Positions 17,718 through 26,436 of a DNA stretch of 64,000 nucleotides are shown piece by piece. Under the pieces are notes generated by a model, which saw nothing but the letters and a program-made list of their open reading frames with translations, was not told the DNA's origin and did no database searches. Each line of letters starts with the position of its first letter. The stretch's first letter is position 1. Source of the stretch: Afipia sp. GAS231 (lineage in GTDB: Bacteria > Pseudomonadota > Alphaproteobacteria > Rhizobiales > Xanthobacteraceae); assembly GCF_900103365.1 (NCBI RefSeq), contig NZ_LT629703.1:682001-746000 (forward strand). The letters are read 5' to 3'. A program made the position numbers and the translations under genes.

Positions 17718-17796
17718 GTCGTTCCGGGATGGTCCGAAGGACCAGACCCGGAACCTCGAGGTTCCGGGTTCGCGCTAACGCGCGCCCCGGAACGAC
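17718..17796. repeat. REP-like element (TTCCGGGATGGTCC family)
   Basis: Begins GTCGTTCCGGGATGGTCC and ends CGCCCCGGAACGAC, with inner hairpins GGTCCGAAGGACC and GGAACCTCGAGGTTCC. It fills the gap between the SDR and DapA-like genes. It is the same family as the element at 18708. Confidence 0.75.
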
Positions 17797-17804
17797 AGGT
17801 AACA

Positions 17805-18683
17805 TCAGAACCGCCGCGCGCCCATCTTGATTTGCTCCTCGGAGAAGAAGATCTCCTTGGCATGGGTGACCACGTCCTCGGCCTTCCAGCCCTCGCCCGG
17901 GGGCTTCCAGCCTTCCATTTCCATCATCCGCATCTCTCGGACGCCGCGGGGGCCGGAAACGCCAAGGGTTTTGCCGGTCTGGTCGCCCGACAATTCGCTG
18001 ACCATGTAGAGCACGGCCGGTGCGATGCCGTCGGGGCCGAGCGCGGCCTTGGGGTTCTCGATATAGCGCGGCAGGTCCGCGGTCATGCGGGTCAACGCGC
18101 CCGGGGCCAGCGTCCAGATCCGGATGTTGTACTTGCGGCCTTCGATCGCCAGCACGTTCGACAGTCCCCAGATACCGCCCTTGGCGGCGCCGTAGTTGGT
18201 CTGGCCGAAATTGCCGATCAGGCCGGAGGTCGAGGAGGTGTTGACGATGACGCCGCCGCCGTTCTCACGCTGCCATTTGAACACCGGCATGGTGCAGCAG
18301 TAGGTTCCCTTGAGGTGAACCCGGATCACCTTGTCCCAGTTGGTTTCCTTGGACTTGGCAAAGGTCTCGTCGAGCAGGATGCCGGCATTGTTCACCAGGA
18401 TATCGGCGCGGCCGAAATTCTTGATGGCGTCGTCGAACACCGACTGGCCGCCGGCGATGGTCGAGATGTCGGAGCCGTTGGCGACCGCCTTGCCGCCCTC
18501 CGCCTTGATCGCGTCGACGACCTTCTGCGCCATCGACTTGTCGCCGCCGGAACCGTCACGCGGTCCACCGAGATCGTTGACCACGATCGAAGCGCCTTCG
18601 CGCGCGAATAATTTGGCGTAGGCCTCGCCGAGCCCGCCGCCCGCACCGGTGATGATTGCAACCTTGCCGTCGAGTAATCCCAT
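17805..18683 (-). CDS. SDR-family (hydroxyacyl-CoA) dehydrogenase
   Basis: The ATG at 18683 has AAGGAGAG upstream and gives 292 residues. It shows the NAD(P) motif TGAGGGLG, NNAG (ILVNNAGIL), the catalytic Ser in NTSSTSGL and YxxxK in NYGAAKGG. The sequence resembles the dehydrogenase part of peroxisomal multifunctional enzyme 2 (HSD17B4), including VNDLGGPRDGSG. It should oxidise a 3-hydroxyacyl-CoA. The MaoC hydratase gene upstream supplies the preceding step in the same operon. Confidence 0.88.
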   Translation of the reverse strand: MGLLDGKVAIITGAGGGLGEAYAKLFAREGASIVVNDLGGPRDGSGGDKSMAQKVVDAIKAEGGKAVANGSDISTIAGGQSVFDDAIKNFGRADILVNNAGILLDETFAKSKETNWDKVIRVHLKGTYCCTMPVFKWQRENGGGVIVNTSSTSGLIGNFGQTNYGAAKGGIWGLSNVLAIEGRKYNIRIWTLAPGALTRMTADLPRYIENPKAALGPDGIAPAVLYMVSELSGDQTGKTLGVSGPRGVREMRMMEMEGWKPPGEGWKAEDVVTHAKEIFFSEEQIKMGARRF

Positions 18684-18707
18684 GGTGTTTCTCTCCTTGT
18701 TAGTTGC

Positions 18708-18790
18708 CGTCATTCCGGGGTGGTCCGAAGGACCAGACCCGGAATCTCGAGATTCCGGATTCGATGCTGCGCATCGCTCCGGAATGACGG
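18708..18790. repeat. REP-like element (TTCCGGGGTGGTCC family)
   Basis: Begins CGTCATTCCGGGGTGGTCC and ends GCTCCGGAATGACGG, again with GGTCCGAAGGACC and GGAATCTCGAGATTCC hairpins. It occupies the MaoC-SDR gap. Confidence 0.75.
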
Positions 18791-18795
18791 AAACT

Positions 18796-19656
18796 TCAGC
18801 CCAACACGGTCCTGCCGCTCTTGATCACGGTGACGTTGCGCGATTTCACTTTGGCTTCGAACGAAACGACGTTGCCGTCCTTCCACAATTCCATCGTCAC
18901 GGTCTCACCGGGATAGACCGGCGACGAGAACCGCGCCGAGTGCTGCTTGAAGGCGGACGAGTCGTAATCGGCAAAGGTCTGCAACACGCCGCGGCAGGTG
19001 ATGCCGTAGGTGCACATGCCGTGCAGGATCGGCGCCGGGAAGCCGGCCTTCTTGGCAAAGCCGGGATCCGAGTGCAGCGGGTTGCGGTCGCCGCAGAGAC
19101 GATAGACCAGCGCCTGGTCCGGACGCGTGGTGATGTCGACAATCTTGTCGGGCGCGCGGGTCGGCACCTTGTGCGGCTCGGGCTGGCCTTCGGAAGGCCC
19201 GCCAAAGCCGCCGTCGCCGCGGGCGAAGCGCGAGGCAACCAGCGTCGCCAGCTTCTCGCCCTTGTCGTCCCTGAGCACGGTCTGATGCCGGATCACCGCG
19301 CCCTTGTCCTTGCCCTTGTCGAAGCAGTCGAGCACGGTGGAATCGGCGGTGATGTGGGCCGCGGTCGCAAACGGCTTGTGGAAGGTGATGTCGCGTTCGC
19401 CGTCCACCACCATCACGCGGTTGAGATTCATCTCGCCGGGTCCGGCGCCCCAGGCCGCCACCGATGCAAACGTCGGCACCACCTTCAACGGCCGCGGCGT
19501 CGCGACGGCCTCGTTGACGAAGGCCAACTCCTTCTCATCCATGGGGTCGGCACCCATGCCGATGCCGTAGGCATAGAGCATCACTTCGCGATCGGTATAG
19601 GCGTATTTCTGGCCGAGACTCTTCAGGGCCATCAGCTCTTCGTACTTGATCGGCAT
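18796..19656 (-). CDS. MaoC-like enoyl-CoA hydratase 2
   Basis: A 286-residue double hot-dog protein. The hydratase-2 motif is intact: YRLCGDRNPLHSDPGFAKK with catalytic Asp and His, followed by PAPILHGMCTYG. The N-terminal half is a degenerate hot-dog repeat that would form the acyl-binding tunnel. It should hydrate a 2-enoyl-CoA, possibly branched or steroid side-chain derived, giving the substrate of the SDR gene downstream. Flanked on both sides by REP-like elements. Confidence 0.9.
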   Translation of the reverse strand: MPIKYEELMALKSLGQKYAYTDREVMLYAYGIGMGADPMDEKELAFVNEAVATPRPLKVVPTFASVAAWGAGPGEMNLNRVMVVDGERDITFHKPFATAAHITADSTVLDCFDKGKDKGAVIRHQTVLRDDKGEKLATLVASRFARGDGGFGGPSEGQPEPHKVPTRAPDKIVDITTRPDQALVYRLCGDRNPLHSDPGFAKKAGFPAPILHGMCTYGITCRGVLQTFADYDSSAFKQHSARFSSPVYPGETVTMELWKDGNVVSFEAKVKSRNVTVIKSGRTVLG

Positions 19657-19686
19657 GTTGTTTCTCTCCCGAATTTTTTCTCGTTT

Positions 19687-19757
19687 GTCATGCCCGCGAA
19701 GGCGGGCATCCAGTAATCACCGGCGCTTACTGGATCCCCGCTTTCGCGGGGATGACC
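19687..19757. repeat. REP-like element (CATGCCCGCGAAGGCGGG family)
   Basis: Starts TGTCATGCCCGCGAAGGC and ends CGCGGGGATGACCA, with inverted TCCAGTAA and TTACTGGA inside. It is a third sequence family, lying between the DUF35 and MaoC genes. Confidence 0.7.
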
Positions 19758-19791
19758 ATCGTTTGTGTGGCGCGCAGCGCGCGAACTTCCA

Positions 19792-20181
19792 TCAGGCCGG
19801 AGTGAAGAACGGCAGCGGCGCGCCGTCGGTTGGCTTGAACACCACCTTCACCTTCTGGCCGACCTTGAGCTTGTCCATGTCGCAGTCGACGATATTGGTC
19901 TGCAGCGACGGGCCTTCCTTCAGGGTGACGTAGGCGATCGCATACGGACCGGTGGCGGATTTGCGCATCAGGCTGAAGGTGTAGATCGTGGCCTCGCCCG
20001 AACTCTCTTCCCACACCGTCTTGTCGGAGAAGCAGAACGGGCAGATCGAGCGCGGGAAGTAATGCGGCTCGCCGCAGGCGGTGCAGCGCTTGAACAGCAA
20101 CTTGCCCTGCTTGGCGGCGTCCCAGAATTGGGTGGTTTCGGGATTGCCTTGCGGCGTCGGGTATTTCTTGGCGTCGGCCAT
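19792..20181 (-). CDS. Zn-ribbon OB-fold protein (DUF35/ChsH2-like)
   Basis: A 129-residue protein with an N-terminal zinc ribbon, CTACGEPHYFPRSICPFC, and a C-terminal OB fold. DUF35 proteins bind acyl-CoA and partner thiolases or hot-dog hydratases in steroid and CoA-ester degradation. Its ATG overlaps the thiolase stop by one base (TAATG), which indicates translational coupling and a protein complex. Confidence 0.88.
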   Translation of the reverse strand: MADAKKYPTPQGNPETTQFWDAAKQGKLLFKRCTACGEPHYFPRSICPFCFSDKTVWEESSGEATIYTFSLMRKSATGPYAIAYVTLKEGPSLQTNIVDCDMDKLKVGQKVKVVFKPTDGAPLPFFTPA

Positions 20182-21329
20182 TATGCGCGCTCCAGAATGC
20201 AGGTTGAGGCGGCATGGCGCACGCCGAGAAGTCCGCCGGTGCCGTGGGCGACCGCGAGATCGCAGTTCGGCACCTGCACCTTGGGATGCGCATCGCCGCG
20301 AAGCTGGCGTACCGCCTCGATGATCTTGGTCATGCCGCCGCGGTTGACGGGATGGTTGCTGCAGAGGCCGCCGCCGTCGGTGTTGAACGGCAATTTGCCG
20401 ACGCCCGAGATCAGGTTGCCGTCGGCGACGAACTTGCCGCCCTCGCCTTTCTTGCAGAAGCCGAGATCCTCGAGTTGCATCAGCACGGTGATGGTGAAGC
20501 TGTCATAGATCGAGGCGTACTTGATGTCCTTGGGCGTAACGCCGGCTTCCTCGAACGCGCGCGGGCCGGACCAGACGCCGGCCGAGTATGTCAGGTCGAG
20601 ATCCTTGCCGCCGCGCGGACCCTTCATGGCTTCGCCATGGCCGATCATGCGCACCAGTGGCTTCTTCAGGCTTTTTGCAATCTCCGGCGTGGTCACGATC
20701 AGCGCACCGCCACCGTCGGTGACGACGCAGCAATCCATGCGATGTAAGGGATCGGAGATCATCGGCGAGTTCAACACGTCCTCGACGGTGACGACTTCCT
20801 TCAACATCGCGTGCAGATTGTATTGCGCGTGATGTGAGGCTGCGACCTTGATCCAGGCGAGCTGTTCAGAGGTGGTGCCATAGTCGTGCATGTGGCGCAT
20901 GGCACACATGCCGTAGACGTTATGGGTGGTAGCGCCGTAAGCGGCCTCGAAATCGGCCTCGGCGCCGGCACTCCGCGGCGGCATCGGGCCGGTACGCGGC
21001 TTGCCGGCCAGCGTGATCAGCGCGATCGAGCATTTTCCCGCCGCGATGGCTTCGGCGGCATGGCCGAGATGCACCAGATAGGAACAGCCGCCGGTATCGG
21101 TGGAATCGAAATGACGAACTTTGAGGCCGAGGTAATCGACCATCGGCATCGCCCCGCCGGGGGCGTCACCGGCGCAGAAATAGCCGTCGATGTCGGCTTT
21201 GGTCAGCCCGGCGTCCTCGATCGCCCCCTTGGCGACCTCGGCATGGAGCTGTGCGGTGGATTTATCGGGTGCGTGCCGGGTTGGATGTTCGTAGATCCCG
21301 GCAATGTAGGCTTTGCCCTTGATGGTCAA
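20181..21329 (-). CDS. Thiolase family protein (SCP-x-like)
   Basis: The 382-residue product starts at 21329 with GGAGAACG upstream. It has a thiolase fold: the nucleophile-loop Cys in DTGGCSYLVHLGH, GGLCSNHPVNRGGM in place of the usual NxxGG loop, and HGTGGLLGVRH near the C terminus. It belongs to the SCP-x/lipid-transfer-like branch that cleaves or aldol-cleaves side-chain CoA esters with a DUF35 partner. It is the first gene of the minus-strand operon running to the NUDIX gene. Exact activity (thiolytic or aldolytic) cannot be read from sequence. Confidence 0.85.
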   Translation of the reverse strand: MTIKGKAYIAGIYEHPTRHAPDKSTAQLHAEVAKGAIEDAGLTKADIDGYFCAGDAPGGAMPMVDYLGLKVRHFDSTDTGGCSYLVHLGHAAEAIAAGKCSIALITLAGKPRTGPMPPRSAGAEADFEAAYGATTHNVYGMCAMRHMHDYGTTSEQLAWIKVAASHHAQYNLHAMLKEVVTVEDVLNSPMISDPLHRMDCCVVTDGGGALIVTTPEIAKSLKKPLVRMIGHGEAMKGPRGGKDLDLTYSAGVWSGPRAFEEAGVTPKDIKYASIYDSFTITVLMQLEDLGFCKKGEGGKFVADGNLISGVGKLPFNTDGGGLCSNHPVNRGGMTKIIEAVRQLRGDAHPKVQVPNCDLAVAHGTGGLLGVRHAASTCILERA

Positions 21330-22377
21330 ATCGTTCTCCGCTGGCGTTTCTTGTTTCCGGTTATTTTTCTGGCCTGTCGGGGCGGCCTTGGCAAGCGCGG
21401 AAATATTCCGTCAGGCGAGACTTGATACAAAACAAGCCAAGGCGATCTCGCGGCGCCGGGCGCCCGGAGTTTTGCTGGGAATCCTTAGCCCTCTGAAATA
21501 GAGGGCGCAGGGAAGACCGGGTGCGCGCCGCACCCGCGGTCTCGCAGGCTGGTTGCAAAAAGATATGCTGCCCACGAGCATACAGGTTTGGCGGAGGCAT
21601 CCGGCCTTCCCTGCGCAATGGCTTTACGGCTTATACGAGATCGTCCTGGTGACCCTGCTTGTTGTGACACCATCGCTCTCGGGCAGCGTTGGCCACCCCA
21701 AAACTTGACGCCTGCATCGGGGCGTCGGACCCAAACGATTTCGCCGTACGCAACAGCGCGCTCGTCTTTCGCGCCATCGCGTCCACCGCATCTCACCGCA
21801 CGTTCGTGACGATCGCGAGCGCCCCTCTCATCGCGGGAGACGGGCGGAGTTAGACAACTGATTTGCCCGACGGGGCCAGCGATTTATTTTTGCGCGAAGG
21901 GCTGGACAGGTTTTTGCTGATTTGCCCGTCGGGCTACTTTGTCGCAGGCTTCGACTGCAATCAGCTATTGCCAGCAAACCCGACTCGCCCGCTGTGGCTC
22001 AGGCGGCGTGGTGCTTCCACCCGACTCCGATACGAGACGCGCATATTGGGTCGAGAGCATGTGCCGTTCGCACGACCTTGGCGTTCAGTGTGACGATGTC
22101 CGCTCCCGAGGGTAGAGCGGACGTCGCGGTGGCGCGGTTCGACTTCCGAAAATGGACCCAGAATGGACATCGGGCGCGTAAGCTACAGACGCTGATGTGA
22201 AGCGGTTCACATTCGAATATCGGGGTTTGAGCTATCAGGTGCAGACCCGGAGGAAGGCTTCAATTGGCTTGTCCCAACCCGGCAGTGTGATAGTCTCTGA
22301 TTGGCGAGTTCCAATTTCTGCGGAAGCTGATTGTCCGCCCCTAACACTGCCGTTTGCGGTGTGTGGAGACCCAGGTC
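21330..22377. other. Intergenic repeat region without a convincing gene
   Basis: About 1.05 kb without a supported gene. The part near 21508-21935 looks like a known Bradyrhizobium intergenic repeat: GGGCGCAGGGAAGACCGG near its start, CTTCCCTGCGCAATGG, then two copies of TGATTTGCCCGxCGGG (21860 and 21918). Downstream lie a 44-bp sequence at 22062-22105, repeated at 26437, and a hairpin GTCCGCTC...GAGCGGAC. The remainder is the upstream region of the cyclase gene. Confidence 0.5.
22062..22105. repeat. 44-bp direct repeat, left copy
   Basis: This stretch, ending GTGTGACGATGTCCGCTC, recurs in the same orientation at 26437-26480 with about eight differences. The two copies bracket the accessory segment with the cyclase gene. 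They could be intergenic repeats or recombination scars. Confidence 0.6.
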
Positions 22378-23940
22378 ATGGGTGAAATTCGCAGATTGAA
22401 ATCGAGCAAAGCTGGCGATCCCCCGCGAGAGTCGACGCCGCCGCGCCGTCTTGCTGCGATTGTCGCTGGCGATATTGCGGGCTACAGCCGTCTCATGCAG
22501 ATCGATGAAGAAGGAACGCATCTTCGCGTGAAGCGGATCGAGCGTGACCTCATAGAGCCCAGCATTGCGGGGCATCACGGAAGGCTCGTCAAAACCACTG
22601 GTGACGGATTTATTGCGATTTTCGACAGTCCTGTCGAAGCTGTGCGGTGCGGTATCGTCATCCAGCAAAACATGGTTGGACGCAACGCATCGATGCCGAA
22701 GCATCATTGGATCGAATATCGGATTGGCGTCAATCTTGGCGACGTTATCGTAGAACCAGATGACGTTTTCGGCGATGGCGTCAATATTGCCACGCGCCTT
22801 GAGGGTATTGCCGATCCCGGCCAAGTTTACATCTCAGGCGGCATTTACGAGCAGATAAAGCACAAACTGGTTTGCGGATATGAGTCGCTCGGAGATCGCA
22901 AAGTAAAGAACATCACAGATCCGATAAGGGTCTACCGCGTGCTTCCGGATCCGGCCGCCTTCAACAGGACCCGAAAACGACGCGAGAACATTCTGATCCT
23001 TTTGCTGAGCCTGTTTTTGCTGGTTATTGCGAGCGGTGTCCTTTGGTATGTGTTTTGGCAACCGCATGGCAAGGCAGGAGGTCAGGCTTCAGTTCCGGTT
23101 TCGCCGGAGATACCGAAGGTGCTCCCGTCACCGCCGCCCATCTTGAAACAAGCAGCGCCCCAAACTCAGCCCGCTCCTTCGGTGGCTCCAGCTGTGAAAC
23201 AAGGGGCGTCGCCACCTCAGCTCGCGTCTCCATCCACGCCTGCAACCCAGCTGACCTCGGCGGTCCGAGAGCCCGAAATGAATATGCTTCGCGGCGGTAA
23301 CTTCATAATGGGCAGTAATGACGAAGTCACAGAGAAGCCAACTCACCAAGTCACTATCAAGCCGTTTGCGATCGGTCGGTATCCGACTTCCGTTCGCGAA
23401 TGGAACGAATGCGCTGCGGCGAAGGCATGTGCGTTCGTGGCAACCGGCAAAGATGACGCGCCCATCACGAACGTAAGCTGGAGCGATGCCAAGCAATTTG
23501 TTGTTTGGCTCGCGGGCGCGACGCGAAAGGCATATCGGCTCCCAAGCGAAGCAGAGTGGGAATATGCCGCCCGTGGTGGCACGCAAACAAAGTACTGGTG
23601 GGGCGACCAGTTTCAATCTGGCATGGCCAATTGCAAGAACTGCAATGACATCGCAGCCGCCGAGCAACCAATCAAGGTCGGGAGCTTTAGGCCAAATCCG
23701 TTTGGGCTGTATGATATGGGCGGCGGCGTCGATCAGTGGGTAGAGGATTGTTGGCATAAGAATTATCAGGGTGCGCCGTCGGACGGTTCAGCGTGGGCCG
23801 AGGGCGACTGCGTGTCGCATGTCATTCGGTCCGGGTCCTGGAAGAATGACGCGCGTTATGCGCGGCCGACGAACCGCGATAGTTACGACACGAACGTTCG
23901 ATATCCGACACATGGTTTGCGGGTCGCTCTATCTCCTTGA
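22378..23940 (+). CDS. Class III nucleotide cyclase fused to an FGE-sulfatase (SUMF1-like) domain
   Basis: A 520-residue fusion. Residues about 20-190 form a class III cyclase: metal Asp in VAGDIAGYSRLM, second Asp in TTGDGFIAIFDSP, and the transition-state Asn/Arg in GDGVNIATRLE. A membrane segment follows (ILILLLSLFLLVIASGVLWY, about 205-225), then a Pro/Ala-rich linker. From about 300 there is an FGE-like domain with GGNFIMGSND, ITNVSWSDAKQFVVWL, YRLPSEAEWEYAARGG and HGLRVAL. So a cytoplasmic cyclase is joined to a periplasmic lectin-like fold. The catalytic Cys pair of true FGE enzymes is not evident, so it may be a sensor. GC content is lower than in neighbours. Confidence 0.85.
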   Translation: MGEIRRLKSSKAGDPPRESTPPRRLAAIVAGDIAGYSRLMQIDEEGTHLRVKRIERDLIEPSIAGHHGRLVKTTGDGFIAIFDSPVEAVRCGIVIQQNMVGRNASMPKHHWIEYRIGVNLGDVIVEPDDVFGDGVNIATRLEGIADPGQVYISGGIYEQIKHKLVCGYESLGDRKVKNITDPIRVYRVLPDPAAFNRTRKRRENILILLLSLFLLVIASGVLWYVFWQPHGKAGGQASVPVSPEIPKVLPSPPPILKQAAPQTQPAPSVAPAVKQGASPPQLASPSTPATQLTSAVREPEMNMLRGGNFIMGSNDEVTEKPTHQVTIKPFAIGRYPTSVREWNECAAAKACAFVATGKDDAPITNVSWSDAKQFVVWLAGATRKAYRLPSEAEWEYAARGGTQTKYWWGDQFQSGMANCKNCNDIAAAEQPIKVGSFRPNPFGLYDMGGGVDQWVEDCWHKNYQGAPSDGSAWAEGDCVSHVIRSGSWKNDARYARPTNRDSYDTNVRYPTHGLRVALSP

Positions 23941-23953
23941 AAGCGTCAGAGAC

Positions 23954-24385
23954 ATGTTCATGAAGATCGCCCGGCTTATCGTGCTATCGGTGGCGCTGGT
24001 ATCCCTGTCGTGCGCTGCCCAGGCTCAAGGAAAGTCCGCGCCAACGGATGCGGTTCTGTATTTCGTTTGGCCGCAGGACGGCACAACGATCAAAGGAGGG
24101 TTCTGGTGTCGTTTCGGTCTGCGGAACATGGGCGTCACCCACGCGGGTGACGATTTTCAGAATAGCGGGCATCATCATTTGCTGATTGATGTGGATGAAC
24201 CACTCGACCTCAACGAGCCGATCGCACAGGACAAGAACCATCTTCATTTCGGAGCGGGCCAGACCGAGGCACGTATTGAGTTGCCGTCCGGAAAGCACAC
24301 TCTCCAACTAGTGTTGGGCGATGCCAAGCATTACCCGTTCAACCCGCCGCTCGTTTCACCTAAAATAACGATCAGAATTAAGTAG
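23954..24385 (+). CDS. Exported DUF4399 protein
   Basis: The start at 23954 (or 23960) gives about 143 residues with a signal peptide (IARLIVLSVALVSLSCAAQAQ). The mature domain matches DUF4399: VLYFVWPQDGTTIKGGF, FGLRNMGVTHAG and GHHHLLIDVDEPLD. These proteins are periplasmic; the GHHHL triad suggests metal binding but function is unknown. It begins 13 bp after the cyclase gene and is probably in its operon. Confidence 0.8.
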   Translation: MFMKIARLIVLSVALVSLSCAAQAQGKSAPTDAVLYFVWPQDGTTIKGGFWCRFGLRNMGVTHAGDDFQNSGHHHLLIDVDEPLDLNEPIAQDKNHLHFGAGQTEARIELPSGKHTLQLVLGDAKHYPFNPPLVSPKITIRIK

Positions 24386-24881
24386 GACTGGTTTCGTTGC
24401 GGGTTTCATTTTGGATTCGAACCCACCCATAAAGTCTTGCGCACTTTTGGGGCTGCCCTTCACCAGCCGTCGCATCAAATCGGACCCGCCCTCGTCCGAC
24501 CGGGCCAGGTCAAGACCAGGCCGAACTCCTGAGCGCTGATCGAATGGCGCGGCTGCTGGAGCGGCCACGCGCTGCTCGATCAAGAGAAAGGCCGGCGGGC
24601 TCTACGCCGCCGACCTTGTCCTGCAACTGCCGGCTCGCTGGCCGGTTCCGTTGCTTTGCACTCCGCAGTCATGGCTAGCACCCAGTACTTGGTTGACGCC
24701 ATTGGACGCGGGTATGACGTGACCGTACCTAAGTTGGCTCGGACTAACCAATCGGACAGGTCGACTAAACGCTGGCTTAATCAATCCGAGACAGCGGACT
24801 TTCCAAGGTGCTCCAGGTTTGCCTCAGTTTGAGCTAGTATTCGAACAACTGGAGTTTCCGTCTATTTTGGGGGAGCAAACC
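24386..24881. other. Intergenic stretch with no recognised element
   Basis: I found no supported gene, RNA or repeat in these 496 bases. Short open frames exist on both strands but lack ribosome sites and family resemblance. Confidence 0.4.
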
Positions 24882-25151
24882 ATGAGCAGGGCCATTTCTT
24901 TTGTCGTTATTGGCGCTTTGTTTTCGGCGCTGCAGGGCAGTGCGTCAGCAGACGAACAATCGATAAACGATCAATGCCGAGCTAAAATCCGTACCCAGAT
25001 CAAGGGGCCGGTCTGTCAAAAATCTCAAGTCGATCAGCTGAGCGACCCCTGCTACATCAGCGCACGCGAGGCCATGCAATCCGGGCTTCAGGACCGAATA
25101 GATCTATGCGTTGATCGGGCCAAGGTCCGTCGCTGGAACGTGGCCGTCTGA
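24882..25151 (+). CDS. Small exported Cys-containing protein
   Basis: The ATG at 24882 is chosen for its GGGGGAG ribosome site and the signal peptide it opens (MSRAISFVVIGALFSALQGSASA). The mature part of about 66 residues has four Cys (NDQCRAK, PVCQKS, DPCYIS, DLCVDR), probably two disulfides. It resembles no family I can name. It stands alone, followed by an intergenic repeat. Confidence 0.6.
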   Translation: MSRAISFVVIGALFSALQGSASADEQSINDQCRAKIRTQIKGPVCQKSQVDQLSDPCYISAREAMQSGLQDRIDLCVDRAKVRRWNVAV

Positions 25152-25190
25152 TTGCGACGCCTGTGTGTTAACCACTTCGCCACAACTACG

Positions 25191-25298
25191 ACCCTCATCC
25201 TGAGGAGACCGCGAAGCGGTCGTCTCGAAGGATGGCCGCAGGCGAGCTACGGGCCTCATGGTTCGAGACGGCGCTGCGCGCCTCCTCACCATGAGGGT
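25191..25298. repeat. CCTCATCCTGAGGAG intergenic repeat, copy 1
   Basis: Starts ACCCTCATCCTGAGGAG and ends CCTCCTCACCATGAGGGT, forming a long imperfect hairpin, with GCGAAGCGGTCGTCTCGAAGG inside. Two relatives follow at 26112 and 26288. This family is common in Bradyrhizobium intergenic DNA. Confidence 0.75.
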
Positions 25299-25412
25299 CA
25301 GACGCGAGATTTTGTCCCGGACATCGCTCCGCTCATCCGGGCAACGAAGCTGGTGTCCGAGCCGGGCGTTGTGCTAACCGCTTCGCTATCTTTGGTAGAA
25401 TAGGATCGCGGG

Positions 25413-26024
25413 ATGACGCGAGCACGAACGGTGATCCGCATAGCGGGCGCGATCTTGGGGCTAACCTGCGCACCCCACGCATTTGCACAGCAGGCGCCGC
25501 CAAGCCTCGTCGATACCTTGCCTCGCGGCCACTATGTGCGCTCCGGGCTCGCTTTTGCCTGTGTCACCGAGGCGGCGGGAAAACTGTCGCACGAACAGTT
25601 CAAGGTGCTGGAATATTCGTGTCTGCGGATGGGCCCATTGCACGTCGGCATGGGAGCGGCCGCGCTCAAGGGCGAGCTGGGACAACCTTCGCGCCAGGTC
25701 GATGGCCCGAACGGCACCAAGGTCTGGGTCTATTTCTTCGGCAAGACGAATAACGATCCATATCTGGCCGCATCGATCTGGCAGGACAAGCTCGTCGCCA
25801 TCCAGGTGACGGGACGGCTGCCGGAAGACAAATTTGGCTTCAACGGCATCGCTCTCGGCGCCGCAGCCGAGGACGTCACGAAACAACTCGGCAAGCCCAT
25901 GGTCGTCAGGCCCAGTTCGGAGCCGAACACCGATCTGTGGTCGTACCAGCCCTGGACCTTTTCAGTCGAAATAAGCAGCGGTCGCGTGACGTCGATCAGG
26001 GTGGCCGATCCGAAATTCAACTGA
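25413..26024 (+). CDS. Exported protein with two BamE/SmpA-like units
   Basis: A 203-residue protein with a signal peptide (VIRIAGAILGLTCAPHAFA). Two similar units, MGPLHVGMGAAALKGELGQP and FNGIALGAAAEDVTKQLGKP, have the pattern of the small BamE/SmpA-like fold (a G-x-T/S helix then LGxP). Each is followed by aromatic-rich strands (VWVYFFG, WSYQPWTF). It is predicted to be periplasmic with unknown function. No operon partner; repeats lie on both sides. Confidence 0.6.
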   Translation: MTRARTVIRIAGAILGLTCAPHAFAQQAPPSLVDTLPRGHYVRSGLAFACVTEAAGKLSHEQFKVLEYSCLRMGPLHVGMGAAALKGELGQPSRQVDGPNGTKVWVYFFGKTNNDPYLAASIWQDKLVAIQVTGRLPEDKFGFNGIALGAAAEDVTKQLGKPMVVRPSSEPNTDLWSYQPWTFSVEISSGRVTSIRVADPKFN

Positions 26025-26111
26025 TGAACGGCGGTGTCGCGAGCGAGGCGTCGGACGACGGGCATGGATGGGTGCGTTTGCCCACCCGACGATGCAATGC
26101 CACAACGACAA

Positions 26112-26234
26112 ACCTCATCCTGATGAGGAGCCGCGAAGCGGCGTCTCGAAGGATGGGCTGCGGGCCTCATGGTTCGCCCGGCGATGCGAAGCATCGTCCG
26201 GAGACGGCGCTTCGCGCCTCCTCACCATGAGGGT
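26112..26234. repeat. CCTCATCC intergenic repeat, copy 2
   Basis: Ends ACCTCATCCTGATGAGG and CCTCACCATGAGGGT are inverted, and the centre has GGCGATGCGAAGCATCGTCC. Related to 25191 and 26288. Confidence 0.75.
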
Positions 26235-26287
26235 CAGCGCGTGCCCCGCGGCGATCTACGCGCTGCACTACCCCGCCACAGCTACAA

Positions 26288-26420
26288 ACTCATCCTGAGG
26301 AGCATCGCGAAGCGATGCGTCTCGAAGGATGGCGGCGGGCGAGATCGGCCACATGGTTCGCCCGGCGATGCGAAGCATCGTCCGGAGACGGCGCTAACGT
26401 GCCTCCTCACCATGAGGGTC
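26288..26420. repeat. CCTCATCC intergenic repeat, copy 3
   Basis: Begins AACTCATCCTGAGGAGCAT and ends CCTCACCATGAGGGTC; shares the GGCGATGCGAAGCATCGTCC core with copy 2. Confidence 0.75.
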
Positions 26421-26436
26421 AGACACCCTACTCCGC

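Noticed and set aside
15831..19757. Possible CRISPR array from repeated hairpins
   Set aside because: The repeats belong to different families, sit in separate gene gaps and have no regular spacers or cas genes.
25191..26420. Three hairpin repeats as a mobile-element array
   Set aside because: No transposase or target duplication; they match a dispersed intergenic repeat type.
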